Shown here piece by piece: positions 37,439 to 44,890 of a stretch of 64,000 nucleotides of DNA. A program made the translations under genes and the position numbers. The stretch spans positions 248,001 through 312,000 of the forward strand of contig NZ_CABFVU010000005.1 in assembly GCF_902150045.1 (NCBI RefSeq), given 5' to 3'. Origin of the DNA: Chitinophaga polysaccharea. GTDB taxonomy: Bacteria; Bacteroidota; Bacteroidia; Chitinophagales; Chitinophagaceae. The notes below the pieces were generated by a model. It did no database searches. It had not been told where the DNA came from and saw nothing but the letters and a program-made list of their open reading frames with translations. Positions within the stretch are counted from its first letter, which is position 1. Each line of letters opens with the position of its first letter.

Positions 37439-39481
37439 ATGATGAACATGAAACGTATTTGCATCCTGGCATGTATAGCAATAGCAGGACTCAGTTCCTG
37501 CAAAAAATTCCTCGATACAAAACCGACGGATTTTTATACCACCGATAATTATTACGGAATTGAAGCGCAGCTGCAGCAGGCGCTGAATGGCGTGTACGGG
37601 GATCTGATGCGGCCTGAACTGTATGCGCAGGTGATGGGCTTCAATTTTGTATCCACCACAGATGAGGTAATGTCGAACCGCACGGCAGATGGTGATGCGC
37701 GCGGTCTGCGTTATAATTACGATGCTTCCCTGGTACATATCGCCAACATATGGCGTTATGCTTATGTGGGCATCAACAACCTCAACACCTTGCTGGACAA
37801 CATCAATAAGCCTGCAATGGATGAAGGGCGCAGGAATATTATCAAAGGACAGGCATTGTTCCTCCGTGGGTTCCTGTACTTTATTCTTACCAGTAATTAT
37901 GGAGATGTGCCGGTAGTGCTCCACACGCCTGCTATAGACGATGTAAACATTCCTCCCGTAAAGCAGGGAGATGTGTATGCACAGGTGGAAAAGGATATGA
38001 AAGAGGCAGAAACACTGCTGAAAGATTACACCGTAACCCAGGCAAAATTCAACGATGTGGTAACACTCACCGCCGTGCAGGCAATGCTGGCGCGCGTGTA
38101 TCTTTACTGGGCAGGTTATCCGCAGAATAACACCGCCAAATACCAGGATGTGATCACATATACCGACAAAGTGATCACATCTGGTCTTCATGCATTGAAT
38201 CCCGATTACCGCCAGGTATTTATCAACCTTGCCACCGACCAGTACGATGTAAGGGAAAATATCTGGGAGCTGGGCTCCCTTGGCGCCGCCGCAGGAGTGG
38301 TGAACAAATCAGGTAATGATATCGGCAACTTTGTGGGGATACAATCTACGCTTACTGCGTTGGATTCCACTTCCTACAATTCCGCGGCATGGGTATGGGT
38401 TACCAAAAAACTGTTCGACTCCTATGAAACGGATCCCAACAGCAGTGCCGGTCCTAACAAGCCTTCGCTGGATATACGCCGCGACTGGAACTGCGCCAAC
38501 TACATTTACAGTGGTACCAATCCCCGTGTAAAAGCAGCCCGTTCCAATCCCTGGCAGATGTGCGCCGGTAAGTTCAGAAGGGAATATGTGCCGCAGGCTA
38601 TCCGCAATACCAATGGGGTAGGCGGTACCTATAATATCAACTGGCCCATGATCCGTTATTCAGATGTACTGCTGATGCGCGCAGAAGCTGAGAACTACGT
38701 GAACGGGCCTACGAACGCATATACCTACATTAACCAGGTACGGAAAAGAGGGTATGGGCTGATGAATGGCAATGTAGTAAAATCCATTACCATGACGGGC
38801 ACAGGTAGCGGCTATACTAAAGCCCCTGCAGTGAGCATCACCGGCGGTGGTGGCAATGGCGCTACCGGCACGGCCATCATTGCCGAAGGCAAGGTAACAG
38901 GTATTTACCTGAACAGCCCCGGGGCTTTAACAGCAGGTTCCTATTATACTTCCGCACCTGTGGTAGTAATCGGCACTTTCTGGACACCAGGTGTCAGCTA
39001 TGCCAAGGGAACACAGGTCACCAATAACGGTAACCTGTATACGGTAACAACGGCAGGCACCTCCACCAATACAGCGCCAACAAATACTTCCGGCGCCTCC
39101 GATGCCGCAGTGACCGGCGCAGTATTTACCTATGCCGGCATAGCCGCCACTGCAACGGCAGCCATTACCACCGGCAACGAATCCGATCTTACACCCGGCC
39201 TTAGCAAAGATGCATTCCAGCTGGCCATCCGCGATGAAAGGATGCGTGAGCTATGTTTTGAAGCCGTAAGGAAAGCAGACCTGATCCGCTGGGGAAATTT
39301 TGTGGCAGACATGCAGAACTTCGCTGCCTGGGCCACTTCCAACGGGGCAGGGGTCACTTCTACCGGTAACCCCAACGGTTTACAGGGAATACGCAACGTG
39401 AGCAGCAGGCATGTAATGTTGCCCAAGCCTACTTATGAGCTTAATCTTAACCGCTTACTGGTACAAAACGAAGGCTGGTAA
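37439..39481 (+). CDS. SusD/RagB-family lipoprotein with a ~130-residue inserted module
   Basis: A 680-residue SusD, about 130 residues longer than usual. Normal parts: lipobox LSSC with KKFLDTKPTD, FLRGFLYFILTSNYGDVP, YSDVLLMRAEAENYV, and the C-terminal RDERMRELCFEAVRKADLIRWG and final RLLVQNEGW. Between YINQVRKRGYG and the LSKDAFQLAI helix, residues ~447-580 are foreign to the fold. First comes TGSGYTKAPAVSITGGGGNG and a related YYTSAPVVVIG strand. Then comes WTPGVSYAKGTQVTNNGNLY, followed by T/S/A-rich repeats. These resemble modules seen in phage tail fibres and CBM5/12-like chitin-binding domains. The reading frame is continuous and there is no sign of a frameshift. Confidence 0.93.
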   Translation: MMNMKRICILACIAIAGLSSCKKFLDTKPTDFYTTDNYYGIEAQLQQALNGVYGDLMRPELYAQVMGFNFVSTTDEVMSNRTADGDARGLRYNYDASLVHIANIWRYAYVGINNLNTLLDNINKPAMDEGRRNIIKGQALFLRGFLYFILTSNYGDVPVVLHTPAIDDVNIPPVKQGDVYAQVEKDMKEAETLLKDYTVTQAKFNDVVTLTAVQAMLARVYLYWAGYPQNNTAKYQDVITYTDKVITSGLHALNPDYRQVFINLATDQYDVRENIWELGSLGAAAGVVNKSGNDIGNFVGIQSTLTALDSTSYNSAAWVWVTKKLFDSYETDPNSSAGPNKPSLDIRRDWNCANYIYSGTNPRVKAARSNPWQMCAGKFRREYVPQAIRNTNGVGGTYNINWPMIRYSDVLLMRAEAENYVNGPTNAYTYINQVRKRGYGLMNGNVVKSITMTGTGSGYTKAPAVSITGGGGNGATGTAIIAEGKVTGIYLNSPGALTAGSYYTSAPVVVIGTFWTPGVSYAKGTQVTNNGNLYTVTTAGTSTNTAPTNTSGASDAAVTGAVFTYAGIAATATAAITTGNESDLTPGLSKDAFQLAIRDERMRELCFEAVRKADLIRWGNFVADMQNFAAWATSNGAGVTSTGNPNGLQGIRNVSSRHVMLPKPTYELNLNRLLVQNEGW

Positions 39482-39498
39482 ATCTAAAAAAAACAAAC

Positions 39499-40410
39499 AT
39501 GAAAAAATCATTCCTCATACTGCTGTGCTGCTGTGCCGTGGCCTGTTCCAAAAAACTGGAAGTAGATACACCTGATTTTAATGTTTCGCTTGATCCTGCA
39601 CGACTGGTGGCAGATACCTTCACCTACCGCCTTGGCGATACTACCCGTTTTAAATTCAATGGTACCGTAGGTAATATCACCTTCTATTCCGGGGAGCCCG
39701 GCAAGCGTTACGATGGGCGCGCTGCAGCCTATAAACTGGGCCACATCACCCTTAGCTTTTCTTCAAAAGCACAATACGGCTCACAAACTAATACCCTGCA
39801 GGTGCTGGCTACCAACAAACTGGCGGGGCTTGATTCTGCTGCTGTAGTGAATGCCGCCTGGACAGATATCAGTAACCGCGGCACGCTGGCGACCGGTACC
39901 ACTGAAGTGCCTTTTGACACCGCAGACCTGACCGACCTGCTGGCCAATGAAAACGATTCACTCTTCATTGCTTTCAAATACAGCGGCGTAACCGGTTCCA
40001 CACAACGCACCTGGACGATCACCCAATTTGCAGTGAACAATGTATTGCCTGAGAAAACAGTATCCTTAAGCTCCTTCTCCACAGATGTAGCTTACTGGAC
40101 CCGTTACGGCAATGTATGGAATCCCGCCAGCGGGCGCTGGACGGCATCTGCCACTGATCTTAAGATCACAGGCGGCGATGCCGCGGCAGCTACCAATACC
40201 AGCTGGGTGGTGACCAAACCATTGTATGCAGGCCGGGTTCCGGGAGATGTAAGCACAGGCATCAAAAGTATCAATGAGCCTGATAAAGCGGAATATGCCT
40301 ACGCATACCCTGCTGCCGGTGTGTACAAGGCCACCTTTGTAGCATTTAACCATACGCTGGATGAAGAAAGGCGTGTAATACGGGAGTTTATCATTAAAGT
40401 GATACCATAG
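39499..40410 (+). CDS. DUF5017 surface lipoprotein (SusE/F-like position)
   Basis: A 303-residue lipoprotein with lipobox VACS (Cys at ~16). The N-terminal KLEVDTPDFNVSLDP leads into a PKD-like domain (FKFNGTVGNITFYSGEPGKRYD), the hallmark of the DUF5017 family. The C-terminal half contains a second beta domain ending EERRVIREFIIKV. DUF5017 proteins occur in PULs in the place of SusE/F-type surface glycan-binding proteins, so glycan capture at the surface is inferred. Located 17 bases after SusD and 3 bases before GH88. Confidence 0.82.
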   Translation: MKKSFLILLCCCAVACSKKLEVDTPDFNVSLDPARLVADTFTYRLGDTTRFKFNGTVGNITFYSGEPGKRYDGRAAAYKLGHITLSFSSKAQYGSQTNTLQVLATNKLAGLDSAAVVNAAWTDISNRGTLATGTTEVPFDTADLTDLLANENDSLFIAFKYSGVTGSTQRTWTITQFAVNNVLPEKTVSLSSFSTDVAYWTRYGNVWNPASGRWTASATDLKITGGDAAAATNTSWVVTKPLYAGRVPGDVSTGIKSINEPDKAEYAYAYPAAGVYKATFVAFNHTLDEERRVIREFIIKVIP

Positions 40411-40413
40411 CAT

Positions 40414-41649
40414 ATGAAACCATTGTTTTATTTCATCTTAACCGCCGGACTGAGTGTTTTCATTGCCGGCGGTGAGAAAGACTTTGTAGACAGTAATGCA
40501 GGCTTTGCGAGGCAACAGCTGAAGCATATGCTGAAGGATACGGAATCGCGGGAGCGACTGGCATTTCCCCGTACTACCAATAAAGAGGGAAAAATGATCA
40601 CCACCTCTATGTACGACTGGACGCCTGGTTTTTTCCCGGGCTCGCTCTGGTATGCCTATGAGCAAACCAAAGATCCTGTATGGCAGCGGGAGGCTGTTAA
40701 ATGGACAGAGAAACTGGAGCCGCTGAAGGATTTTACCCAACACCATGATCTTGGCTTCATGATGTATTGCAGCTATGGTAATGCTTACCGTCTTACCGGT
40801 AACAAAACATACCGCGATATCCTCATCCAGGGCGCCCGCTCACTCAGCACCCGCTTTAACCCTGTAACCCGGAGCATTAAGTCATGGAACGCCTTTAAAT
40901 CCTGGCATGGCCAGCAGATGTATTACTATCCTGTGATCATCGACAACCTGATGAACCTGGAGCTGTTGTTCTTTGCTTCCAGGGAAACGGGCGATACCAG
41001 CTTCCGCCACATAGCGGTGAGCCATGCAGAAACAGCCATGCACAACCAGGTACGGCCCGATTACAGTTCCTATCATGTAGTATGCTACGATACCACCAAT
41101 GGTAAGGTACTGGCCCGGGAAACCGCGCAGGGCTATGCAGATAATTCTACCTGGTCGCGCGGCCAGGCATGGGGCATTTATGGTTTTACCATGATCTACC
41201 GGGAAACGCATGATCCCCGTTTTCTTAAAACAGCAGCCGGGATGGCGGATTGGTTCCTGGATAATAAAAATCTGCCGGAAGACAAAGTGCCTTATTGGGA
41301 TTTCAACGCAGAGGAAGCAGGGTATCAACCTGGCATACGTTCCAATGCCAACCGCGTAAAAACAAAATACCGGGATGTTTCTGCTGCCGCTATCGTGTCG
41401 TCGGCATTATTTGAATTGAGTGGTTATGTAGATAAGAGCAAGGGAGAGGGCTACCGTAAGGCGGCCATCGCCATACTGCATTCACTGGCAAGTGCTGCAT
41501 ACAGGGCGCCGGAAGGGAAGAACGGTAATTTTATACTGATGCATAGCGTGGGAAGCATTCCGCATAATACGGAGATTGATGTGCCGCTGGTGTATGCGGA
41601 CTATTACTTTATGGAAGCACTGGAGCGCTACAAGGCTTCACTTGATTGA
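40414..41649 (+). CDS. GH88-family unsaturated glucuronyl hydrolase
   Basis: A 411-residue periplasmic (alpha/alpha)6-barrel enzyme with a signal peptide (about residues 1-19). Catalytic Asp112 (TQHHDLGFMMYCSYG) and Asp177 (VIIDNLMNLELL) match the two acids of family GH88; also typical are MYDWTPGFFPGSLWYAYE and STWSRGQAWGIYGFTM. It hydrates the 4,5-unsaturated uronic acid left by the PL8 lyase and releases it from oligosaccharides. It is the last gene of this operon. The lack of sulfatase genes nearby favours a non-sulfated substrate, such as hyaluronan or unsulfated chondroitin, or a xanthan-like polymer. Confidence 0.93.
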   Translation: MKPLFYFILTAGLSVFIAGGEKDFVDSNAGFARQQLKHMLKDTESRERLAFPRTTNKEGKMITTSMYDWTPGFFPGSLWYAYEQTKDPVWQREAVKWTEKLEPLKDFTQHHDLGFMMYCSYGNAYRLTGNKTYRDILIQGARSLSTRFNPVTRSIKSWNAFKSWHGQQMYYYPVIIDNLMNLELLFFASRETGDTSFRHIAVSHAETAMHNQVRPDYSSYHVVCYDTTNGKVLARETAQGYADNSTWSRGQAWGIYGFTMIYRETHDPRFLKTAAGMADWFLDNKNLPEDKVPYWDFNAEEAGYQPGIRSNANRVKTKYRDVSAAAIVSSALFELSGYVDKSKGEGYRKAAIAILHSLASAAYRAPEGKNGNFILMHSVGSIPHNTEIDVPLVYADYYFMEALERYKASLD

Positions 41650-41665
41650 GATAAAGAGTAAAGAG

Positions 41666-41703
41666 GGCAGTTGTCCGGTGATCCGGATAACTGCCACTTT
41701 TTT
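41666..41703 (+). terminator. Rho-independent terminator after the GH88 gene
   Basis: GGCAGTTGTCCGG and CCGGATAACTGCC form a 13-pair stem (one G-T wobble) with a 4-base loop, followed by a T-run. Closes the uronic-acid PUL operon 16 bases after its stop. Confidence 0.85.
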
Positions 41704-41706
41704 GTG

Positions 41707-42018
41707 CTATTTATTACCGTCCTCTTTTTTGCGTGGTCCCTGACTTTTTCTATATGCCTTCAGCTCATCTTTGTCAAGAAAAGAATCCTTGTTAGTATCA
41801 ATAGCGGCGAAGTTTTCGCTTATTTTGGAAAGCCGCTTATTGTCTTTAGCCGCTGCATCTACTTCCGTTTTGCTCAGTTTACCATCCCCGTCTGTATCAA
41901 TCTTCTTAAAGAATCCTTCCCGGTCGTGTTGCTGTGGCTGTTGCGGTTGCTGTGCATAAGATTTTACAGAAACCAGTGTTGTCATTAACAAACCTGCTAC
42001 AAGAAAATGCTTCATCAT
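41707..42018 (-). CDS. Small exported EF-hand protein
   Basis: A 103-residue protein with signal peptide (ending SYAQ), a QPQQPQQ linker and two canonical calcium-binding EF-hand loops, DTDGDGKLSKTE and DTNKDSFLDKDE. The C-terminus is basic (GPRKKEDGNK). Small EF-hand proteins of this kind are common in soil Bacteroidota; their role is unknown but calcium binding in the periplasm is expected. Two adjacent ATGs (42018 and 42015) are possible starts. Confidence 0.85.
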   Translation of the reverse strand: MMKHFLVAGLLMTTLVSVKSYAQQPQQPQQHDREGFFKKIDTDGDGKLSKTEVDAAAKDNKRLSKISENFAAIDTNKDSFLDKDELKAYRKSQGPRKKEDGNK

Positions 42019-42823
42019 AATTGTGTGTTTTTAGTTTTGAATGAATTAATGTTCCTGGTGTTAACTACAGAAACCAGTTCGACATATAGTTTTTAGATGG
42101 TTAGCGGGAATGGAAGTTTAAGGAGAGAGAAGCAGAGGCTGAGGGGCTGCAGGATAAGTTGGCGGCTGGTATGGCTTGATAGTATTGGATTTAGGTGTGT
42201 TTTAATGGTTGGGGTCCTTAACACTGTTTAACGTTGGTTAGTAGTAATTAACGGTTGTTCTGCCAGATGTGAGCCCGCTATATTAACTTTAGGGCATCAT
42301 GAAGCGTATAGAAAATATTGAAAGCATTACTGCATTTTTTTCCGATTGGAGGAGCTGCAGAATTGGTGATTGAGAAAAAATGAATACAATATATTAGCAT
42401 TGCAATGCTCTCATGATCCGCCGAAGGCGCTCAGGTGCCACTCTACGGATAATTGCAACAGATACCGGTATACGAATTGAAATAAAGTCTACCGCTAAAT
42501 TACCATCCAGGCAATAAGTGGTAAAATCAACCCGCCGGTTTTGCCGCTTATTGCCGGTTCTCGTGACCCGTAAATTGGGTAAGTGCATGCACTAAGCATT
42601 GAAATTGCATCATTAGTGCGTGATTGCTGTATGAAGAGTATATGAGGACTATATGATGAGTACTACATATAGACGACTCTTAAGTATGCGAGAAGTATCT
42701 ATGCGCTCATTCATCTTTTATTGTAAAAAAAATTATCTTGAACAATTAAAGCCTCATTGTGTAATGAAGCAGATGAAGATATTCTTTTTTGAAGTTATCT
42801 GAAATAACTGATTATATCATTTT
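42019..42823. other. 805-base AT-rich intergenic region, mostly unassigned
   Basis: No convincing gene. It holds a 24-codon open frame at 42299-42373 and a 64-codon minus-strand frame at 42394-42588, neither recognisable. Between about 42397 and 42620 there are several palindromes: GCATTGCAATGC (42397-42408), a 16-pair hairpin at 42511-42555, and GCACTAA...TTAGTGC (about 42588-42620). The segment from 42620 to 42823 is AT-rich with no clear structure beyond a short GCCTCATT/AATGAAGC hairpin. Confidence 0.6.
42511..42555. repeat. 16-pair imperfect hairpin in the intergenic region
   Basis: GGCAATAAGTGGTAAA and TTTGCCGCTTATTGCC pair over 16 positions (two G-U wobbles in RNA) with a 13-base loop. 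No T-run follows, so it is not a normal terminator. It could be part of a small RNA or a degenerate mobile repeat. Confidence 0.5.
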
Positions 42824-43267
42824 ATGAAAGACAAAAAATATAAACCATCTAAATTATTATCAATCTTCAGAAGAAAAGGCGGTGAAGGGTTAATGACTAA
42901 AATAATCAACAATGAAAACAGCCCTGACTTTCATCATCAATTTACTTTTTTAAAAACCGGTGAGCAACCGTTATTATGTTTTAAGCAAGATGAATCAAAT
43001 TGGTTGTTAGTAACGGGTGACCGGATCATAGAAGAGAAAAATGGAGCAACATTGTTTATACCCTATCGGGAGCTGATTGAAGTAGGTATTGCACTTTATG
43101 AGGAATATAAAGATGGGGTAATAGATAAAACTGCATTTACACGCCTTGTTTTAAAAGATACTAATGGTAAAAGCTATATCATAAAGTCAGAGAAAGGAGA
43201 AGCATATAAGGGAATTTATCAGATGTTGCATCATGTGGCTTCAACTGCCAAAGATAGTACTACGTAA
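42824..43267 (+). CDS. Uncharacterised small protein, possible PH-like fold
   Basis: A 147-residue cytoplasmic protein of AT-rich coding composition. Basic N-terminus (MKDKKYKPSK), then alternating strands (FTFLKTGEQPLLCFKQ, NWLLVTGDRIIEEK, LFIPYRELIEVGIALYEE, RLVLKDTNGKSYIIKSEKG) and a last helix (YKGIYQMLHHVAS). This strand order with one C-terminal helix suggests a PH-like domain. I do not recognise a family. It lies 114 bases before another small unknown gene in the same direction. Confidence 0.6.
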   Translation: MKDKKYKPSKLLSIFRRKGGEGLMTKIINNENSPDFHHQFTFLKTGEQPLLCFKQDESNWLLVTGDRIIEEKNGATLFIPYRELIEVGIALYEEYKDGVIDKTAFTRLVLKDTNGKSYIIKSEKGEAYKGIYQMLHHVASTAKDSTT

Positions 43268-43380
43268 TAGCGATATTTATTTTTCTTACGCTAGCAACAC
43301 TGAACAGCTTTTAGCTATGGAAACAAATTTTTTCCGAACTTTGTATAAGGAAACAACATTCATCACTTAATACCCTTTAA

Positions 43381-43629
43381 ATGGACACAAGAATAACTTT
43401 ACCTAAAGGTGGTGACTTTTATCCTTTCGTTTTCCAGCTTTTCGAAAAGAAAGAGCAGGCTGCTATTCTTTATGAAGACAATGGGGTTACACGTGCCAAT
43501 GGAATAATAGTAAGTATTTTTGAACGCGATGGCAAACGCTGGTTAAAGCTGGAGGATCAGACAGAGATCAGTCTTGATAAGCTGTACGCGTTAAACGGTG
43601 TATTCTCAGCCGAATATTCTGAATGTTAG
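43381..43629 (+). CDS. Uncharacterised 82-residue protein
   Basis: A short soluble protein starting MDTRITLPKGGDFYPFVFQL, with EDNGVTRANGIIVSIFER and RWLKLEDQTEISLDKLYALNG, a compact all-beta-looking pattern. No signal peptide or known motif. Possibly linked with the gene ending at 43267, since both share the AT-rich composition of this island. Followed by a perfect 12-pair hairpin. Confidence 0.5.
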   Translation: MDTRITLPKGGDFYPFVFQLFEKKEQAAILYEDNGVTRANGIIVSIFERDGKRWLKLEDQTEISLDKLYALNGVFSAEYSEC

Positions 43630-43633
43630 AGAT

Positions 43634-43668
43634 ACGTGTGTTAGTAAAAAAAATTAACTAACACACGT
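43634..43668. terminator. Perfect 12-pair hairpin, possible terminator
   Basis: ACGTGTGTTAGT and ACTAACACACGT pair perfectly around an 11-base A-rich loop, 4 bases after the stop at 43629 and 18 bases before the end of the convergent TlpA-like gene. There is no T-run after either arm, so termination efficiency is uncertain. Confidence 0.5.
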
Positions 43669-43686
43669 CATACAAATAACCTCTTA

Positions 43687-44832
43687 TCATCTCCCCAATA
43701 TCTCTCCAAGCCTCTCTTCCAACATCTCTCCCCGCAGGTTCTTTGCCACAATCTTCCCACCGGGATCAATCAGGAAATTCTGAGGTATCGAGTGCACCTG
43801 GTACAACTTCGCGGCGGCATTTTTCCAGAATTGCAGATCGGAAACCTGGGTCCATGGTAAACCATCTTTTTCAATCGCTCCAAGCCATGCTGCTTTTTTT
43901 CCGGGTTGATCCAGCGAAACACCAAGTACGGTAAAGTTGTTATCCCTGAACTTGTGGTATGCTTTAACCAGGTTCGGGTTTTCAGCCCGGCATGGCCCGC
44001 ACCAGGAGGCCCAGAAATCCACCAGTACATATTTCCCCCTGAAATCAGAAAGCTTTACAGGTTTGTCGTTTACATCGTTTTGTGTAAAATCAGGGGCAAT
44101 TGCTCCAATGGAAAGGGGGCCCAGGTCGTACAGTATTTCCGCAAATCGTTTACCGCTATTGCTGTGCTGCAATACAGGAGAAAGCGTTTGGAAGATCGGC
44201 TTAATACGGGGTACATCTATATCATTCCCGGCCACTTCCACCAGGGTAAACAGGCTGATATAAGAGGCTGGATTGCGGCGGATGAAAACATATTTCAGGG
44301 AATCCGTTTTCTTTGAAACTTCCCGGTATTGTTTCATCACGCTATCCATCAGTGCAGGGTCTTTTTTCCGTTGGTCTGATGCGGTACGGAATATGGAATC
44401 CATGGACCTGCTCATCTGATCCATATAAAGCAGTACCGTTTGTTTGTATCGCTTGTAGTCGTTGTTTACAGGTCCGCCTTTAACGGTAGCGTTTTTGACA
44501 GTGCTTGTACCGGTAATGTCTATACGGCCTTTTTCCAGGTAGCAGTCAATAACATCGGCTGTCTTTGTCCATTTTCGGGCTGCTCCTCCGTCATGATCAA
44601 TGAGCACAGTTACTTTTGAAGGTTCATCTACCTGTCCGTTAAAAGTATAAATACCTTTATGAGGCATTACCGAATCGAGAAGCTGCTGGTTGTTCCATCC
44701 GTAATCTTTTACCAGGTAAGCCTTTGCAGGTGTTGCGGTGGTGTTGAGCCTGACAGTCAGCGTGTATTTACCGGATTGTGCAAATGCAAGTCCGGGCGCC
44801 AGCAGGGCGGCAATGAAAATATTTTTTTTCAT
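43687..44832 (-). CDS. TlpA-like thioredoxin-fold lipoprotein/periplasmic protein with DUF4369
   Basis: A 381-residue protein with signal peptide (ending LAFAQ), an N-terminal DUF4369-type beta domain (residues ~22-110) and a helical linker. A C-terminal AhpC/TSA-TlpA thioredoxin domain begins at IGAIAPDFTQNDVNDKPV. The redox motif is WCGPC (Cys at about 276 and 279), followed by the cis-Pro region VHSIPQNFLID. Periplasmic thiol-disulfide exchange is expected. It is the last gene of the sigma/FecR/SusC/SusD operon, so it may serve a cargo that is not a plain polysaccharide. Confidence 0.9.
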   Translation of the reverse strand: MKKNIFIAALLAPGLAFAQSGKYTLTVRLNTTATPAKAYLVKDYGWNNQQLLDSVMPHKGIYTFNGQVDEPSKVTVLIDHDGGAARKWTKTADVIDCYLEKGRIDITGTSTVKNATVKGGPVNNDYKRYKQTVLLYMDQMSRSMDSIFRTASDQRKKDPALMDSVMKQYREVSKKTDSLKYVFIRRNPASYISLFTLVEVAGNDIDVPRIKPIFQTLSPVLQHSNSGKRFAEILYDLGPLSIGAIAPDFTQNDVNDKPVKLSDFRGKYVLVDFWASWCGPCRAENPNLVKAYHKFRDNNFTVLGVSLDQPGKKAAWLGAIEKDGLPWTQVSDLQFWKNAAAKLYQVHSIPQNFLIDPGGKIVAKNLRGEMLEERLGEILGR

Positions 44833-44890
44833 AAAAAGATTTTGTTGAGAAGAACAGGACAGCAGTTTTGCTATCCTGTTCCGGTATTAT

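Noticed and set aside
38780..39180. Possible frameshift or assembly join creating the long SusD
   Set aside because: The frame is continuous on both sides, both flanks match SusD, and the insert has a coherent repeated pattern, so an inserted module is more likely.
42299..42373. 24-codon frame (MKRIENIESITAFFSD...) just after a TAACTTTA -7-like element
   Set aside because: Too short and without similarity to anything I recognise; it could be a decayed gene start but nothing downstream supports that.
42394..42588. 64-codon minus-strand frame in the 805-base gap
   Set aside because: It overlaps the strong hairpin and palindromes, has no recognisable motif or ribosome site, and the region is better read as structured non-coding DNA.
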